64,000 nt of DNA, taken from the NCBI GenBank assembly GCA_900618795.1, contig UYJD01000004.1:1700726-1764725 (forward strand). The letters run 5' to 3'. Below the pieces are notes generated by a model. That model was not told the DNA's origin and ran no database searches. It saw only the letters and a program-made list of their open reading frames with translations. The DNA comes from Cyanodermella asteris (lineage: Eukaryota > Ascomycota > Lecanoromycetes > Ostropales > Stictidaceae). This document shows, in pieces, positions 31,328-42,387 of this stretch (positions within the stretch are counted from its first letter, which is position 1; each line of letters begins with the position of its first letter). The position numbers and the translations under genes are program-made.

Positions 31328-33310
31328 TTACACCTCCTCCTCATCCCAATCTCCAGAAACATCCGCACATCCACACCACCTCAAATCCCTCGTCCCATCG
31401 TTCCTCCCCCTCGCCATCCTCATCTCCCTCGCCTCGTTCGCATCCTCCCTCCAAACCCTACACTTAAAGTCGTCACTCGCAGTGCACAGCTCACCGGCAC
31501 TCGTCCACGCCACGCTGCTGACTTCGGCGCCATGCCCGCCCCCCAACACCGTCCCGTGTTCGTAAATCTTGACCCCATTTCTTTTCCCGGTGCTCTCTAC
31601 CGCACAGCTGCGAATGTAGTCCTCGTTCGTCGAGAAGAGTAATACACGACCACCGACGCCGCCGACGGCGAGGAGTTCGGTTTGTCCGAGCTCTGCGCGG
31701 TGTGGTCGCACAGATAGGGAGTGGTACCACGTCGTGGCGATCATATCTTTGTGCCGGAACCCGTATAGGGCTTCGACGTGAGATCCTTCATTCAGGAGCT
31801 GAGCTGTAGAATAGACGTACGCGGTGCTGTCTCTGCTCAACGCATATATTCTTGATCTATCGGTGCTGAGACTGATACTCAGCATACCGCGCGTGCTTTT
31901 CACGGTGTTGCTGGGCGAAGCGTGGCCGACGAGGGCGTTCTGACCGCTTAGTGAGCCGAGGCGCATTTTGCGCATGTCCCATAGGAGGACGTTGGGGCCG
32001 GTGGCGGATGCGGAGAGGATGTTGTGGGGTGTTGAGCTGGAGAGGAAGGAGAGGGCGGTTACGGAGGCGTCTGCTTTTCGACCGGCGCCTTGGTTGTCGG
32101 TGGACTTTGGGATGGGAGGCTGGAAGTGGTGGACCCAGGTCGCGTACTTGCGGGTGCCGTTGGGGTCTAGTGTGGTGATGCCGCCGCCGAGGCTGACTGT
32201 TGGTCCTGCTGGACCTGGTCGTTCGGCGGGTGTGCATCGTGTGTCCCAGATTAAGATACGGCCGTCTCGACCGGATGTGGCGAGCACTTTGCCTCCAGAG
32301 CCAGGCTGAAATTTGACTTGTCGGAGAGAAGAGATATGTGCCCAGCAGGTATACAAGGTCTTTTGCGTTTTCATGTCGATGATCTGGCTTGTCTGATCCC
32401 CAGCCGCAGTGGCCAGGAGGGCGTCATCCTCAGAGAAGTCGAGATCCAGAATGGCGTTCTTATGAGCGCGAAAGTGCAGGTAGTCCTTGAACAAGGGCGG
32501 TTGCTGGTCTTTGGCTGTTTCAACAAGTCTGACATATCCTTCTTCATCGGCAATAGCAGCAAGGGAGTTTGTGTTGCAGGGTCTGAAGCAGAATGGATTG
32601 GTACTAGGTTCCATGGAAGCCGTGTTGTCAGGGTAGTCAAAGTTGTAAGTGTGATGAAAGTCGTTAGCTGAAGAATAGAAATGGGACGTTTCGGATTGAT
32701 AGTTGGAGCTACAAATTCCAGACTGTGTAGCTGTGCATGAAGACACCGACCAGTCGACCTCTCGGCGAGCAATCGAGCCGTAGGCTTTCCGGAACGTCGA
32801 TTTTCGCAAAGGTCTAGGAGGTGCTCGGTGTGTGATCGGGGTATCAGGAATCGTGGGCGGGGAGGATGGTATCTCTTGACTGCTAAGAGAAATAACTTCC
32901 GCGGTAAGGTCTTTTCGGTGTACGGTGCACATTCTCTTCAACGGACTGGGTCTTTCGGGCGTTGCATTCTGCAAATCGGAAAATCCATCTCCGAAGCCAT
33001 TCTCATCTCCATGAACGAGCAGGTGTGACTGTTTGATCGGGGAGGAATGAGCAAGCCGCTTGTTGCCTCCCACGGACGAGATATCCCTCAACGCCGACCT
33101 GTTTGCCCGGGCCGACTGTGCTGTCTGCTGTGCACTCCTGGGCGTAAAGAAGCGATTGAAGCGTCGAGGCGTCACGCTCGGGTTCTTCTTGCTGCGAGTA
33201 GAGGTGGAGGAGAGGCGTGAGGTCGGGGAAGACGGTGTTGGGATGTCCCTACTCTCGGGAGTTACCCTGCGAGAGCGACGGGGAGGACATGGCGAGGACG
33301 GCGGGTTCAT
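31328..33310 (-). CDS. CDT2: CDT2-like WD40 substrate receptor of CRL4 ubiquitin ligase
   Basis: WD40 protein resembling Cdt2/DTL, which targets Cdt1, Spd1/p21 and other PCNA-bound proteins for destruction in S phase. A single exon encodes 660 residues. The N-terminal 180 residues are basic and disordered and include PRRFNRFFTPR (about 48-58), which resembles a PIP box with Pro in place of Gln. Seven-blade WD40 landmarks follow: AHKNAILDLDFSEDDALLAT, HISSLRQVKFQPG, VLATSGRDGRILIWDTR, VTALSFLSSS, NVLLWDMRKM and the final SSVAWTSAGELCTASDDFKCRVW. The start is the first ATG of the open frame. The assignment rests on WD40 arrangement and N-terminal resemblance to fungal Cdt2; another WD40 protein is a less likely alternative. 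Confidence 0.82.
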   Translation of the reverse strand: MNPPSSPCPPRRSRRVTPESRDIPTPSSPTSRLSSTSTRSKKNPSVTPRRFNRFFTPRSAQQTAQSARANRSALRDISSVGGNKRLAHSSPIKQSHLLVHGDENGFGDGFSDLQNATPERPSPLKRMCTVHRKDLTAEVISLSSQEIPSSPPTIPDTPITHRAPPRPLRKSTFRKAYGSIARREVDWSVSSCTATQSGICSSNYQSETSHFYSSANDFHHTYNFDYPDNTASMEPSTNPFCFRPCNTNSLAAIADEEGYVRLVETAKDQQPPLFKDYLHFRAHKNAILDLDFSEDDALLATAAGDQTSQIIDMKTQKTLYTCWAHISSLRQVKFQPGSGGKVLATSGRDGRILIWDTRCTPAERPGPAGPTVSLGGGITTLDPNGTRKYATWVHHFQPPIPKSTDNQGAGRKADASVTALSFLSSSTPHNILSASATGPNVLLWDMRKMRLGSLSGQNALVGHASPSNTVKSTRGMLSISLSTDRSRIYALSRDSTAYVYSTAQLLNEGSHVEALYGFRHKDMIATTWYHSLSVRPHRAELGQTELLAVGGVGGRVLLFSTNEDYIRSCAVESTGKRNGVKIYEHGTVLGGGHGAEVSSVAWTSAGELCTASDDFKCRVWREDANEAREMRMARGRNDGTRDLRWCGCADVSGDWDEEEV

Positions 33311-33972
33311 GATGGAGGTTGAGAGTGTGTATGTCGCTCCCCGACCTGTCTGGGAGCTTGTGGGTTGAATAGAGGAGCAGAGTGGGAGGAAGAGGAGGTT
33401 GGCGGAGGTGGAGCTCCACTCGCGTAATCGCGGTCAGCTCGCGCACGCGAGAGCGCGTATATTGAAACACGCGCTCATTTTCCACTTTCGTCACTCATCT
33501 TGAATGCAGACAGTCAGGCATGCAATCAAATTCATTGGCTTGCATTTCACTTGATCAAGACGCTTGGAATAGTTGTTCGAGCGCGATGTGGTTCGTGTGA
33601 ATCTATCTCAATTGCGCATGTTGACTCAGGCCACCCTCGCCGCGTTACTCAATCATGCTCCTCACTCGACTTAGAGAATATCAGCAATCATCTGAGTTCA
33701 TGCCTTTGGATGGCCCGAAGAATCTCAAGGAACCTTGACTTCCAAGTTCAGAGCACACCTGCCCATAGGTTGGCGACAAGGCTGCAGTCGTCGTATTTAT
33801 GTAAGCGTGAAGGCACCGCCTGCCAACCTTAATTGATGGATGGGCATTTGGTGTTCGCTCATCTTTTCAACAAATGCATGGAAAAGCTCATACGCAGGGA
33901 TTTCTACAAGCTGTTTATTCTCTTTTGGTACTGGCTCCAAGCATCGTTGAGGCCTGGGAGCGGGTAATCGGG
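33311..33972. other. Short intergenic region right of CDT2
   Basis: CDT2 promoter side. No gene seen; the 110-codon frame at 33500-33832 has no motif. Confidence 0.5.
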
Positions 33973-34861
33973 ATGAACGACAAACACTTTCAAAATGAAC
34001 TCGCGAAGCTTTTCCGGCCGATGCATCAACCCAGCGATCCAATCTTGCTCATCAAGGTTTGGGACGCTGCAACTACCCAGATAGTTGCCGACCATCCAAA
34101 AACCAAAGCCATCGCCACAGCCAGCTTCGCGATCGCCGCGTTCAATTGACAAAACGACGAAGACATGTCCTACGAGGATAACCCCAACCGCATTCGGCTT
34201 ATTGCTTCAGTCGCCAAAAGAGCCAGTCTGTTTCTCACTTGCGACGTTCAAGACGGATATCATGATGTGACTGCCATCGGACAACAGGTGATTGCAGATG
34301 GAGCTGTTGGTTACAGAAGATCTGGACAATGAGACTGGTAAGATTAATTCTTTGGAAGATGCGGTTAGTCGAGTCAAGCAGGCTCGCGAGGCAGCAACAG
34401 CTGCTTCGTTCCGGATTTTGGCATGAACGCGCGAATCGATGTGCTCTACGATGAAGGGCCCTGAATGGTTGAACATGCCATCGAACATGGAAAAGCATTT
34501 CTAGCCGCTGCGGCAACAACAACCGTATAGCTAGGTAAGAATGCCCGAAAATGATGGGCCACTCGTGCTGCTAACGCTTATTGCAGTGAGTAAGTGACTC
34601 TCCCGATTGTGATTCTTATCTGACCACAGTTCAAACTGGGGTGGCCCGAAAGGGCGTGGAGTTTCGACTCAAGAAGTTCGCCAGCTCGCTGAAGCCTTTG
34701 GCGGTATGTTGAATGTCAAGCAAAATATACGACCTGGCTTTCTGAGCACTGAAGAGATAAGCAACCTAGGGGTGACAAGGATCTCTATCGGCCCTGAGCC
34801 GTACAAGAGGATCATGTCAAGCTTCGCCTCAGCGTTGGATGAGCTCTTTGCTGGGCAGTAG
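33973..34861 (+). pseudogene. Decayed PEP-mutase / isocitrate-lyase superfamily gene
   Basis: Remains of a carboxyvinyl-carboxyphosphonate phosphorylmutase-like gene (class II aldolase-barrel superfamily). Recognisable blocks in order: LIKVWDAATTQIVADHPKTK and ATASFAIAA (34047-34140), LTCDVQDGYHDV (about 34234-34269), EDLDNETGKINSLEDAVSRV (about 34317-34376), FGMNARIDVLYDEG (about 34417-34458), MVEHAIEHGKAFLAA (34465-34509) and a fully open end from WGGPKGRGVSTQEV to DELFAGQ (34637-34861). The middle is broken: an in-frame TGA near 34147, frame changes near 34310 and 34405, and a TGA near 34462. A probable intron (34535-34627) precedes the last exon. The high residue agreement left suggests recent loss, or alternatively local assembly errors. 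Confidence 0.75.
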
Positions 34862-36009
34862 AGCCACACTCGCCGCGTTCCTCATCATTGTCTTCACTTG
34901 AGGCTGCCAGCATTAGTTTGAAGTCTACTGTTGTTTCATTGATGAGCCTCAGTTCTGCACAATTCTGGATGACATTCTGTTCTCGCAATGAAATAGTGTC
35001 AATGCATCATTACCCATAAGCTACCTCAGAGAAACTTAGTGCATCGCCATTGACTTATCGTGTCCCCGACTGACTTCGAGACCAGTGCCTTGGCGCTATG
35101 AGCTTCCTCAAGAACCTAGATGCACCGGAAGATTGCTGCGTGTCTCGTGTCGCACAGTGAGATGATTCCCCATCATTGTCCTGCTCAGACCCCATTCCGG
35201 CCTCATTTCGCGATCGCGCCTCGCGTGCCTGCTCGCCGAAACGGCGCACTCGATCTTCGTACCTTGACAAATTCGTCGCGACCTGGCATGTGGTCTCATG
35301 GTGATTGCCCCAACGCCATCGAGAAGCCGTCGTTTGCGTCTCGAAAAAGCTGCATTGCTTGCTGCCAGTGATCCGAACCTTGAAGCTTCATCGCAAACTC
35401 GTAGCACGCCAATGATGTTTTTGCCAGACCCACATAGGCCAACAAGAGGACTGACAGAAGTCGTCACATATTTCCTGTATCATTTGAATACCACTACCTC
35501 AGCTGCTTACATCTGTAATTTCCCAGGTAGATTTGGGAGTGCTTCGGACTTACTTCAGTAGGTAGGTAGTGAAGTACCTCTGTCAAGACCTCTGTCAGCT
35601 CGCCCAAAACCCGGAATTCGACATTGGATCATCGACAACGACATCGTTACAACATTCTGACACACACCGGCCTTGGGAAATACAGCGAGAGAGATAGACT
35701 TCCAAAACCAAATGTCTCCAGATAGATGGCAACTTTTGAGGCGCGCTTTCATATTGGAAAGTGGCTATCAACTCATTTGGGAGCACTGCTGTAGTCTTTG
35801 TAGAATATCGAGTACAAATCGGCCCTGGAATTGGTGTAGCATATTGTCACGTGATGTGACGATGCGGCTTAATCCCCGGCCGCGAATTTCTGGATCGCAA
35901 AGGAGCTGGCGAATGCACCCATCGACCGACAATTCCAGCCAACATCTCCGCCCAATACACCCAAACACCTCGCGAGCGAATTCCGTAAACCCACCTTCAT
36001 CCCGTCACC
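34862..36009. other. Intergenic region left of TOM22
   Basis: About 1.15 kb holding the TOM22 promoter. Somewhat A+T-rich around 34900-35050. Frames up to 136 codons (35673-36083) overlap the TOM22 start out of frame and have no motif. No gene called. Confidence 0.5.
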
Positions 36010-36708
36010 ATGGTTCAGATTCAGGAAGTCGAGGACGAGTCCTTCATCAACGACGGAGAGAAAGTCTTCGAGGACGACGATGATCAGTACACAGACACCG
36101 GTACGCCTCAAACTTCATCCAACCGCATTTCCAACACCCAGACATACCCCCAAAGATTCGTTCAATGACTCAATCCACTTGATCGCGCATCACTACTGTT
36201 GTGCACACTCCGCTCGTCTTGCTAACCTGGCTTGCGTTTGCTAGACTCCGAGATTTCGGAAGAAGAAGAAGACGACGACGACGTCTACGTGCCCTCGGAA
36301 TCCGTCTTCGACCGCATCTACGCGCTGAAGGACATGATCCCACCGACCACGCGCCGGAAGCTGGCCAACGGTCTCGACACGACCGTGTCGTGGACCAAGA
36401 GCGGGCTGTCGCTGGGCGGCAAGACGATTTTCGTGCTCTCGACCAGCGCGCTGCTGATTCTGGTGCCGTTTGGGCTGGCGGTTGCGGACGAGACGCAGGC
36501 GATGGAGTTTGAGAAGGAGCAGAAGATGAGGGAGATGGGCAATGAGGTGAGTCCATGCAGATATACCGGGTCGAAAGGGCGGGGTGCTGTTTGACCTGGC
36601 GGCATGGGGTGCAGTGGTGTGATGGGAGGCTAACGGAATATGCAGATGCTTGGTGGTGGACAGCAGGATGGTGAGGCTGGTCAGGGACAGGCGAAGGTGG
36701 CTTTGTAA
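36010..36708 (+). CDS. TOM22: TOM22, mitochondrial import receptor subunit
   Basis: Central receptor and organiser of the outer-membrane TOM complex. Exons 36010-36100, 36245-36546 and 36646-36708 with GT..AG introns (144 and 99 bp) give 151 residues, the normal size. The acidic cytosolic presequence receptor domain (many Asp/Glu, TDTDSEISEEEEDDDD, residues 28-43) leads to the conserved ALKDMIPPTTRRKL (about 57-70). One membrane helix follows (about 91-110, FVLSTSALLILVPFGLAVA), then a short Gln/Gly-rich intermembrane-space tail. The start MVQIQEVEDESF matches fungal orthologues. Convergent with the PTC5-type gene. Confidence 0.95.
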
Positions 36709-37213
36709 GCGTCAAGGGTTGGAAGAGCAGGATTGAGTGATGTATATTATGGCTGAACTTGTGGTTCGGGATGCATCCGGGTGGGTGTCTGTACAATATT
36801 TCTTTTCTCTACGACGCATGTGGCTTTGAGCGGACGCGATCGGATTGCATAATGAAATCTGGCTAGATACGAATCTGAGCGCTCGTGCCTTGGAACAATT
36901 GATGCTGGGTTTTGCACGGCGAACAGAACGAATCTTAGAGTCCACGCAGCAATGTATTCGGAAGGCTGATTCAAAGTCTCAAATCAACCGTCTTCAAAGA
37001 TCAAGCAGGAAATGAGCATTGTATTCAAAAACAAGACAGTAATCGGGGGGAGATTGAGTCTGGTGTATCAAGTTTTGTATGATCTTCACTGTCAAAGTCT
37101 GGTATCAAGTCCTGCTTCCTGGCTGTGTCGTAGACAATACAGATGTTTAAGCCGACGCCAAACGCCGTACTTTGATCTAACTTCAGAGATAAGTATCAAT
37201 GTCCGCCATAATG
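36709..37213. other. Convergent 3' flanks of TOM22 and the PTC5-type phosphatase
   Basis: About 500 bp between two stop codons on facing genes; no gene or notable motif seen. Confidence 0.6.
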
Positions 37214-39105
37214 TTACAACTTTGGCTTAGTGCCGGTTCCCATGTTGCTGGCCTCTGTATTCTGGACCACATCACCTTCCTTAGCACCCTCGCCAAAGAA
37301 GATAACCTCCACTGTCAAATCATCACGATATCGGCGGGAGAACGGTGCAGGTAATGTGAGAAGTGCACAGAACATATCTTTGTCCTTGCCGCCGAGAGCG
37401 TTCCTCACAAGATGTGTGGCGGCATTCTTGTCCTCCACGGTGAAGCGCTCGTCTCCCGCTTTGATCTGGTATTGTTGCTGGCGGATCGGGCCTCTTTGAC
37501 CTTTGCCGCCTGCTTGACTGGGGTCGACGTGGTTCTCAACAGGCAGTCCGCTGCTGTTGCCGAAGAAGCTCGAAAAGATGCCTTTTTGAGTTGGTGCGCC
37601 GGAATTCTGCTCGATCCATTGACCGACTAAACCGACAACTTCCTCGTTGGTCAAGCATTCCCATAGACCATCGGTGGCCATTACAACAAAGTCGCCCTTC
37701 TCCGGCATGATGCTTGTTGTTGTGACCACCGGCTCAGCCGTGACGTATGGTGGTGTCTTCAGCAAGGGACTCGGACTCCTGCCGAACCACCTCTTGTGAA
37801 CAGCTTGTTGAGTGTCCAATGACCACTTGTAGACTGCATCTCCAAAAGCTCGACTAGGTTCGAGACCACCAAGGATGCGCCCGTTACGGGTTACATATTC
37901 CTCCCCCGGATGTTCCTTGCGTAGTCTTGCTTCTTCGGATGGTGTGCCTCCTGTAAAGTCCTCAGACAACGCTTTTGCTACCCACTTTCCGCTGTCTGAC
38001 CGTCGGCCCAAGACTGCTCTGGAGTCGCCTGTACATGCCACGCGGAGTGTCTTGCTCTGGCTGTCGTAGAAAGACAACAAAGCGCATGAACCTGAAAATG
38101 CCGGTGCTAGGAGCTCTGCCGCGGCGCTTTTACTGCCATCTTTCATGAGCTTCTTAACAGATTCGTGTACTATTTCGTAATCGAGCTTGTTGAACCCGTT
38201 CTTGATCGCGGCATCAATAGCTTCGGGCGAGGGTAGATTTGGCGCTGTCGAGTATGTAGTGTTGAGCTCTCTGGTCACGTAGGAAATCAATGCTTGCCTC
38301 AGCTTGGCTGAAGTCGTCCATCCGCTGCGAGGAGTTAGCATTGGCGTGCTTCTGTCATCAAAGTGACTCACCTGTGGCCGTCAAAGACGCCCCAGAACAT
38401 CCAGTCGCTTTTCGCGCCACCTTCCGTACCGTTGTGCTTAACTATCCGTTCGGCATGGTCGTCCTCGATTGGATTGTTGCTCGCAAGCTGCGTCACATCA
38501 TATCGGACGACACCAGCGCCTCGTCCGATGAGATAGCTCTGCTCGTTTTGCCGCAACTTTGTCGTCGCCTGTTCGGGCGTGAGCATCTCGACTACTAGTC
38601 GTCCCGACGCATCCACCTCCTTTGATAACGGCTCGTTTCCAACAATCTCGCCAGCGTAGAACTGGTCGTTCGCAACGACCAACGCCCTTCGTGTAGCTTC
38701 TGCCGCTTCAGTCTCTGCCGTGGGCGCCTGAGCCAACGCCGCAGCCGCGGTCCTTTCCGGGTGAAGGAGACTGTTCCCGACGTTCGTCAAGGGTTTGGAA
38801 GGGGCATTCGCCAGCGCCGTGCGGTTTGTGTTTTCGTCCTGATTGTAGGCCCAGTACGCGCCACCAGCGGCCAGCAGACCGGCAAAGAAGGTTGCAAGAT
38901 TACGAAAGAGGAAGGAGGACTCGAGGATACGTACAGGGCGGATGAGTTGCTGGGTTTGCTGTTGCTGGAGTCGCTGGAGACGCACCCATGGGTCCTCGAA
39001 TCGTGTGGAGGAGCTGTTCACGCCATGGTGTCGTCCGGGAATGCTTCGTCGGGCATAGCCTCTGCGTGCGGTGAAGCGCAGAGCCTGCACGGTAGCCCTC
39101 CTCAT
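37214..39105 (-). CDS. PTC5: Mitochondrial PP2C phosphatase, PTC5 type
   Basis: PP2C phosphatase; yeast Ptc5 dephosphorylates the pyruvate dehydrogenase E1-alpha subunit in mitochondria. Exons 39105-38372 and 38324-37214, with a 47-bp GT..AG intron that rebuilds FDGHSGW, give 614 residues. The N-terminus is Arg-rich without acidic residues for about 25 residues (MRRATVQALRFTARRGYARR), as expected of a mitochondrial presequence. A hydrophobic segment follows (about 87-104, NLATFFAGLLAAGGAYWA). Catalytic motifs: FWGVFDGH, CTGDSRAVLG, VMATDGLWE and RDDLTVEVIFF. Insertions around the catalytic core are typical of this subgroup. Confidence 0.92.
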
Positions 39106-40055
39106 CTAGATGGTTGACATGTGCGTGATGCGAGGCGGATGAGGCAGAGATGGTCCAGTTGCGACGGATGAGATGATGGGTCGGAATCTTGCAAAGCGGA
39201 GCAGATTTGGTGGCCGTCAATCTCACTGCACAAACGAGTCATTCAAGCACCGAGCTTTGTCAAGGCTGACAGCACTTTGCCGAAAATGGATAATGAGATA
39301 CGAGCAGCTGCCTTCAATTGCTGAGTCTGATCGATGTTATTTGTCCTGCAGCTCGTGTACATGACATGTTCGTCGAATGGCCGCTTTCAGTCTGTGGCGC
39401 AAATGTCGTGGCCAGTATGCGTTATATACGGACACTTGAGAGACCCGTCATCCGATACTGCTCGTCTTGGAGCATGACTTGAGCTGTCCGAAAAGTGGGC
39501 GTTCACTGACCAGGTCTCTAGACCGGCTACCTATTGGTTGGTAGCATGTGTGCCAAGCCGAATTAGAAGATCCACCCGTTGAGCCCGCGACTCTTAGCTG
39601 CCTATGCTCTCGATTTCCGGACGTCGGGCAGGCATTCTTCGGAGTCAGCCTCGCTGAGTGTTGATTCTCAAAGGCTGAGCGTTGTTCCTTGCCCTGACAT
39701 GCATGTCACGAGCTTTATCTGTTTGCTCTCGTGCACTAAAGCTTGTCAAGATCTAAGGCGCGCTTGTTCTTACCACACCGACCCGCTCACTACAGCACGC
39801 ATCACTTGTCGGGTCCTTGACTGTTGAGAAAGTTGTTGACCCTGCTCAATACTTGTCGTCATCTTGACTCTTGTCCCTTTATGCTGATATTTCCCAGCTG
39901 ATGGAATAATTTTACAATGTACCACAATCAGCGTGGCGCGCAGTACGTCGCTGTTCATCAAACGTCGAACGACAATTGCGACGCATTGGAGCGGCAGTTG
40001 CATTGTGCATCCCTGCCAGTACGGCATATCTAGCTGGCAGCGTGGCCCAGCCATA
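39106..40055. other. Divergent upstream region of PTC5-type and HET genes
   Basis: Both neighbours start here and run apart. The HET frame stays open upstream to 39933 but the conserved protein begins at 40056. No other gene seen. Confidence 0.5.
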
Positions 40056-41858
40056 ATGCGCCTTCTCCATGCTCCAAGCATGGCTCTGAAAGAATTCGTG
40101 GGTGATACCGTACCTCCATACGTGATTCTTTCTCACACTTGGGGCGAGGACGAAGTAACATCACGTGACATGGCCATCGAGTCCCGGAGGAAGGAGAAAG
40201 CCGGGAATAGGAAAATCGAATTGTGTTGCGACCAGGCGCTCAAAGACGGCTTCGATTATGTATGGATCGACACGTGCTGTATCGACAAGACGAGCAGTGC
40301 GGAACTCAGTGAGGCTATCAACTCGATATTCAACTGGTACAGGAATTCTGAGATCTGCTATGTCTACTTGTCAGATATGATAGCGGGACTCGACGAACTC
40401 AACGGCCGCCGATGGTTCAAACGGGGATGGACCCTTCAAGAACTCATTGCGCCTCAAAACGTCGAGTTCTTTGATCGAGACTGGAACGAGGTGGGCAACA
40501 AACGCCATTTAGCTGAAGCTTTGTCTGAGATAACCGGAATTCCGCGCAAGATCCTTGCTGCCAGCGACGATACCTTGTCTGACTATTCAATCGCTGAGAA
40601 GTTTTCCTGGGCCACTGGCCGCGAAACGACGAGAGTCGAGGATAGAGCCTACATTCTCCTTGGTCTCTTCGACGTCAACATGCCACTTCTGTATGGCGAA
40701 GGCAGCAAGGCCTTTGAGAGACTCCAAAGAAAGGTGCTGAAGTCGACGTCCGACCCCACTATTTTTGCCTGGTCAAGAGAGGGGCCAGGAAGTGATCCTT
40801 GGAATTTGTGCGGTCTACTTGCGGATTCGCCAGACGATTTTGGTCACCTACATCATGTCGAATCCACTTCCCAGCTATCAAACCCACTGACTGTACGGCC
40901 CGACAAGATCGCCATCACTTTGTCATGCCTAGATGTGGACCAGACATCAGTCTTAGTCAGCCTCGGATGCAAGAGTCGTGGTCTGCTTTTGTTCCTCCAG
41001 CTGTACCTCCTCGCAGCGCCTGGGTCTCATGCCTGTTTTCGACGATCCGAGCGCATTGTCAGGACAGAGGTGCTTGGGGGTATTTACCGAAAGCAGCAGC
41101 TCACCGTGTTTTCCGACAAGATGCGCCTATGCTTCGAAGCAGGGCGGAGACTTGCTCGCCATCCCGACCCCATTATCAGTATGCCGATGCTGGTTTTCTT
41201 CGTAAGGACAAATTTGGCGGCTGGGGTCTTCGACATCCGTCTACGCTATCTAGCGTCTGTAGGCGACATTCCGGTTCGTGAGGCGCACACTGACACACGG
41301 CTTAATTTTCGTTATACTATCATGGGCAAACTGGCAACAGACCTCGCTTGTGCCAATTTACAGCTCTCAGCTGGGCCCACTCAAATGCGCCTTGCCCAAC
41401 TCAAGCCCGAAAAGACAAGTATGGAGGTGCTTGCTAGCATACCTAAGACGCTGTGCGTCCTAGAAATTTGCTCCGGCAAGCTTTTCACTACGACGCTGGT
41501 TATTAGCATGAGGATTTGTCGGCCTCGCCCTCAGTTATGCGTTTCCAGGACGATTGTATCTCGGGAATCACAAGGCAATTCGACCAGAATTCCAGACGTG
41601 TTTTGGGCCTATTCTCCTGCCTTTACGGAAACGGACAGTCTTGAAATATCTTTGCTTGGAATTTCAGACTATTATCATCTGTCTATCAAAATCAAAAGGA
41701 GTGGTCGTCCTCTCGGACGGAACGTTACAGATGCTTATAAGATCGAAGTCAATCTCGCTCAATGTCCGGAGTGCGGGAGTCCAAAATGCTTGTTGTGTGG
41801 AGCGGAGTGGCCATTGGAGAGGGCTGGAGCTCAACTCAACCTCACCGAAGCAGGCTAG
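40056..41858 (+). CDS. HET-domain heterokaryon-incompatibility-type protein (intact)
   Basis: Fungal self/non-self recognition protein family; members can trigger growth arrest or cell death on fusion of unlike strains. A single open exon encodes 600 residues. HET landmarks in order: PPYVILSHTWGEDEV (about 21-35), GFDYVWIDTCCIDKTS (about 67-82), INSIFNWYRNSEICYVYLSD and RRWFKRGWTLQELIAP. These are followed by the EDRAYILLGLFDVNMPLLYGEG block found in the MRLL-type HET proteins. The rest is a variable C-terminal region without repeats or a visible NACHT/STAND domain. The start at MRLLHAPS is chosen because this subfamily begins this way; the frame is open 41 codons further upstream. Partner locus and allele behaviour unknown. 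Confidence 0.88.
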   Translation: MRLLHAPSMALKEFVGDTVPPYVILSHTWGEDEVTSRDMAIESRRKEKAGNRKIELCCDQALKDGFDYVWIDTCCIDKTSSAELSEAINSIFNWYRNSEICYVYLSDMIAGLDELNGRRWFKRGWTLQELIAPQNVEFFDRDWNEVGNKRHLAEALSEITGIPRKILAASDDTLSDYSIAEKFSWATGRETTRVEDRAYILLGLFDVNMPLLYGEGSKAFERLQRKVLKSTSDPTIFAWSREGPGSDPWNLCGLLADSPDDFGHLHHVESTSQLSNPLTVRPDKIAITLSCLDVDQTSVLVSLGCKSRGLLLFLQLYLLAAPGSHACFRRSERIVRTEVLGGIYRKQQLTVFSDKMRLCFEAGRRLARHPDPIISMPMLVFFVRTNLAAGVFDIRLRYLASVGDIPVREAHTDTRLNFRYTIMGKLATDLACANLQLSAGPTQMRLAQLKPEKTSMEVLASIPKTLCVLEICSGKLFTTTLVISMRICRPRPQLCVSRTIVSRESQGNSTRIPDVFWAYSPAFTETDSLEISLLGISDYYHLSIKIKRSGRPLGRNVTDAYKIEVNLAQCPECGSPKCLLCGAEWPLERAGAQLNLTEAG

Positions 41859-42387
41859 CTAGCAGTTGCAATCGACACGCTGATTACGCCTCCCTAGCAA
41901 GATGGGAACGGACAAGCGCTACATTAAATCGGCTCATCCCGAGCCATCTTATTGGCAATCATACGGCATTCAGAGTCACATTGTCGGATGTTGTGATTGG
42001 ATGATTATTTGGTGAGCATCTGGGCTCACAGATCCCCAATTTTCGGAGTATGAAACAGAGTCAGGCTCAAAACCACTCTCGGAAGACACTCGGTCTCTGA
42101 TCGCCCCCGTTAGAGTCATCAATGCACCAGCCGAGCCTTGCATTTCGTGTTTTCTGGTCGCTGTTGGGCAACAGCGAACTGGGTCTGCAAAACTGGGCAA
42201 TGAGAATCACAAGCAAGGAAATTGGAGGCAAGGAAGGATTCTCTACCCGCTGTCTTGCTATCGCGCTATCTCGCATGGCCGGACTGCTCAGTACTAAGAT
42301 GCATTAGCGCGAGCGGACCTTCGAGAAGCTGGAACCACCCCAAACTCATGTCCGAACCACGAACCACAGCTTAGGTTCTCCTCGAAG
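41859..42387. other. Convergent 3' flanks of HET gene and epimerase gene
   Basis: About 530 bp; no gene or motif recognised. Confidence 0.5.
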
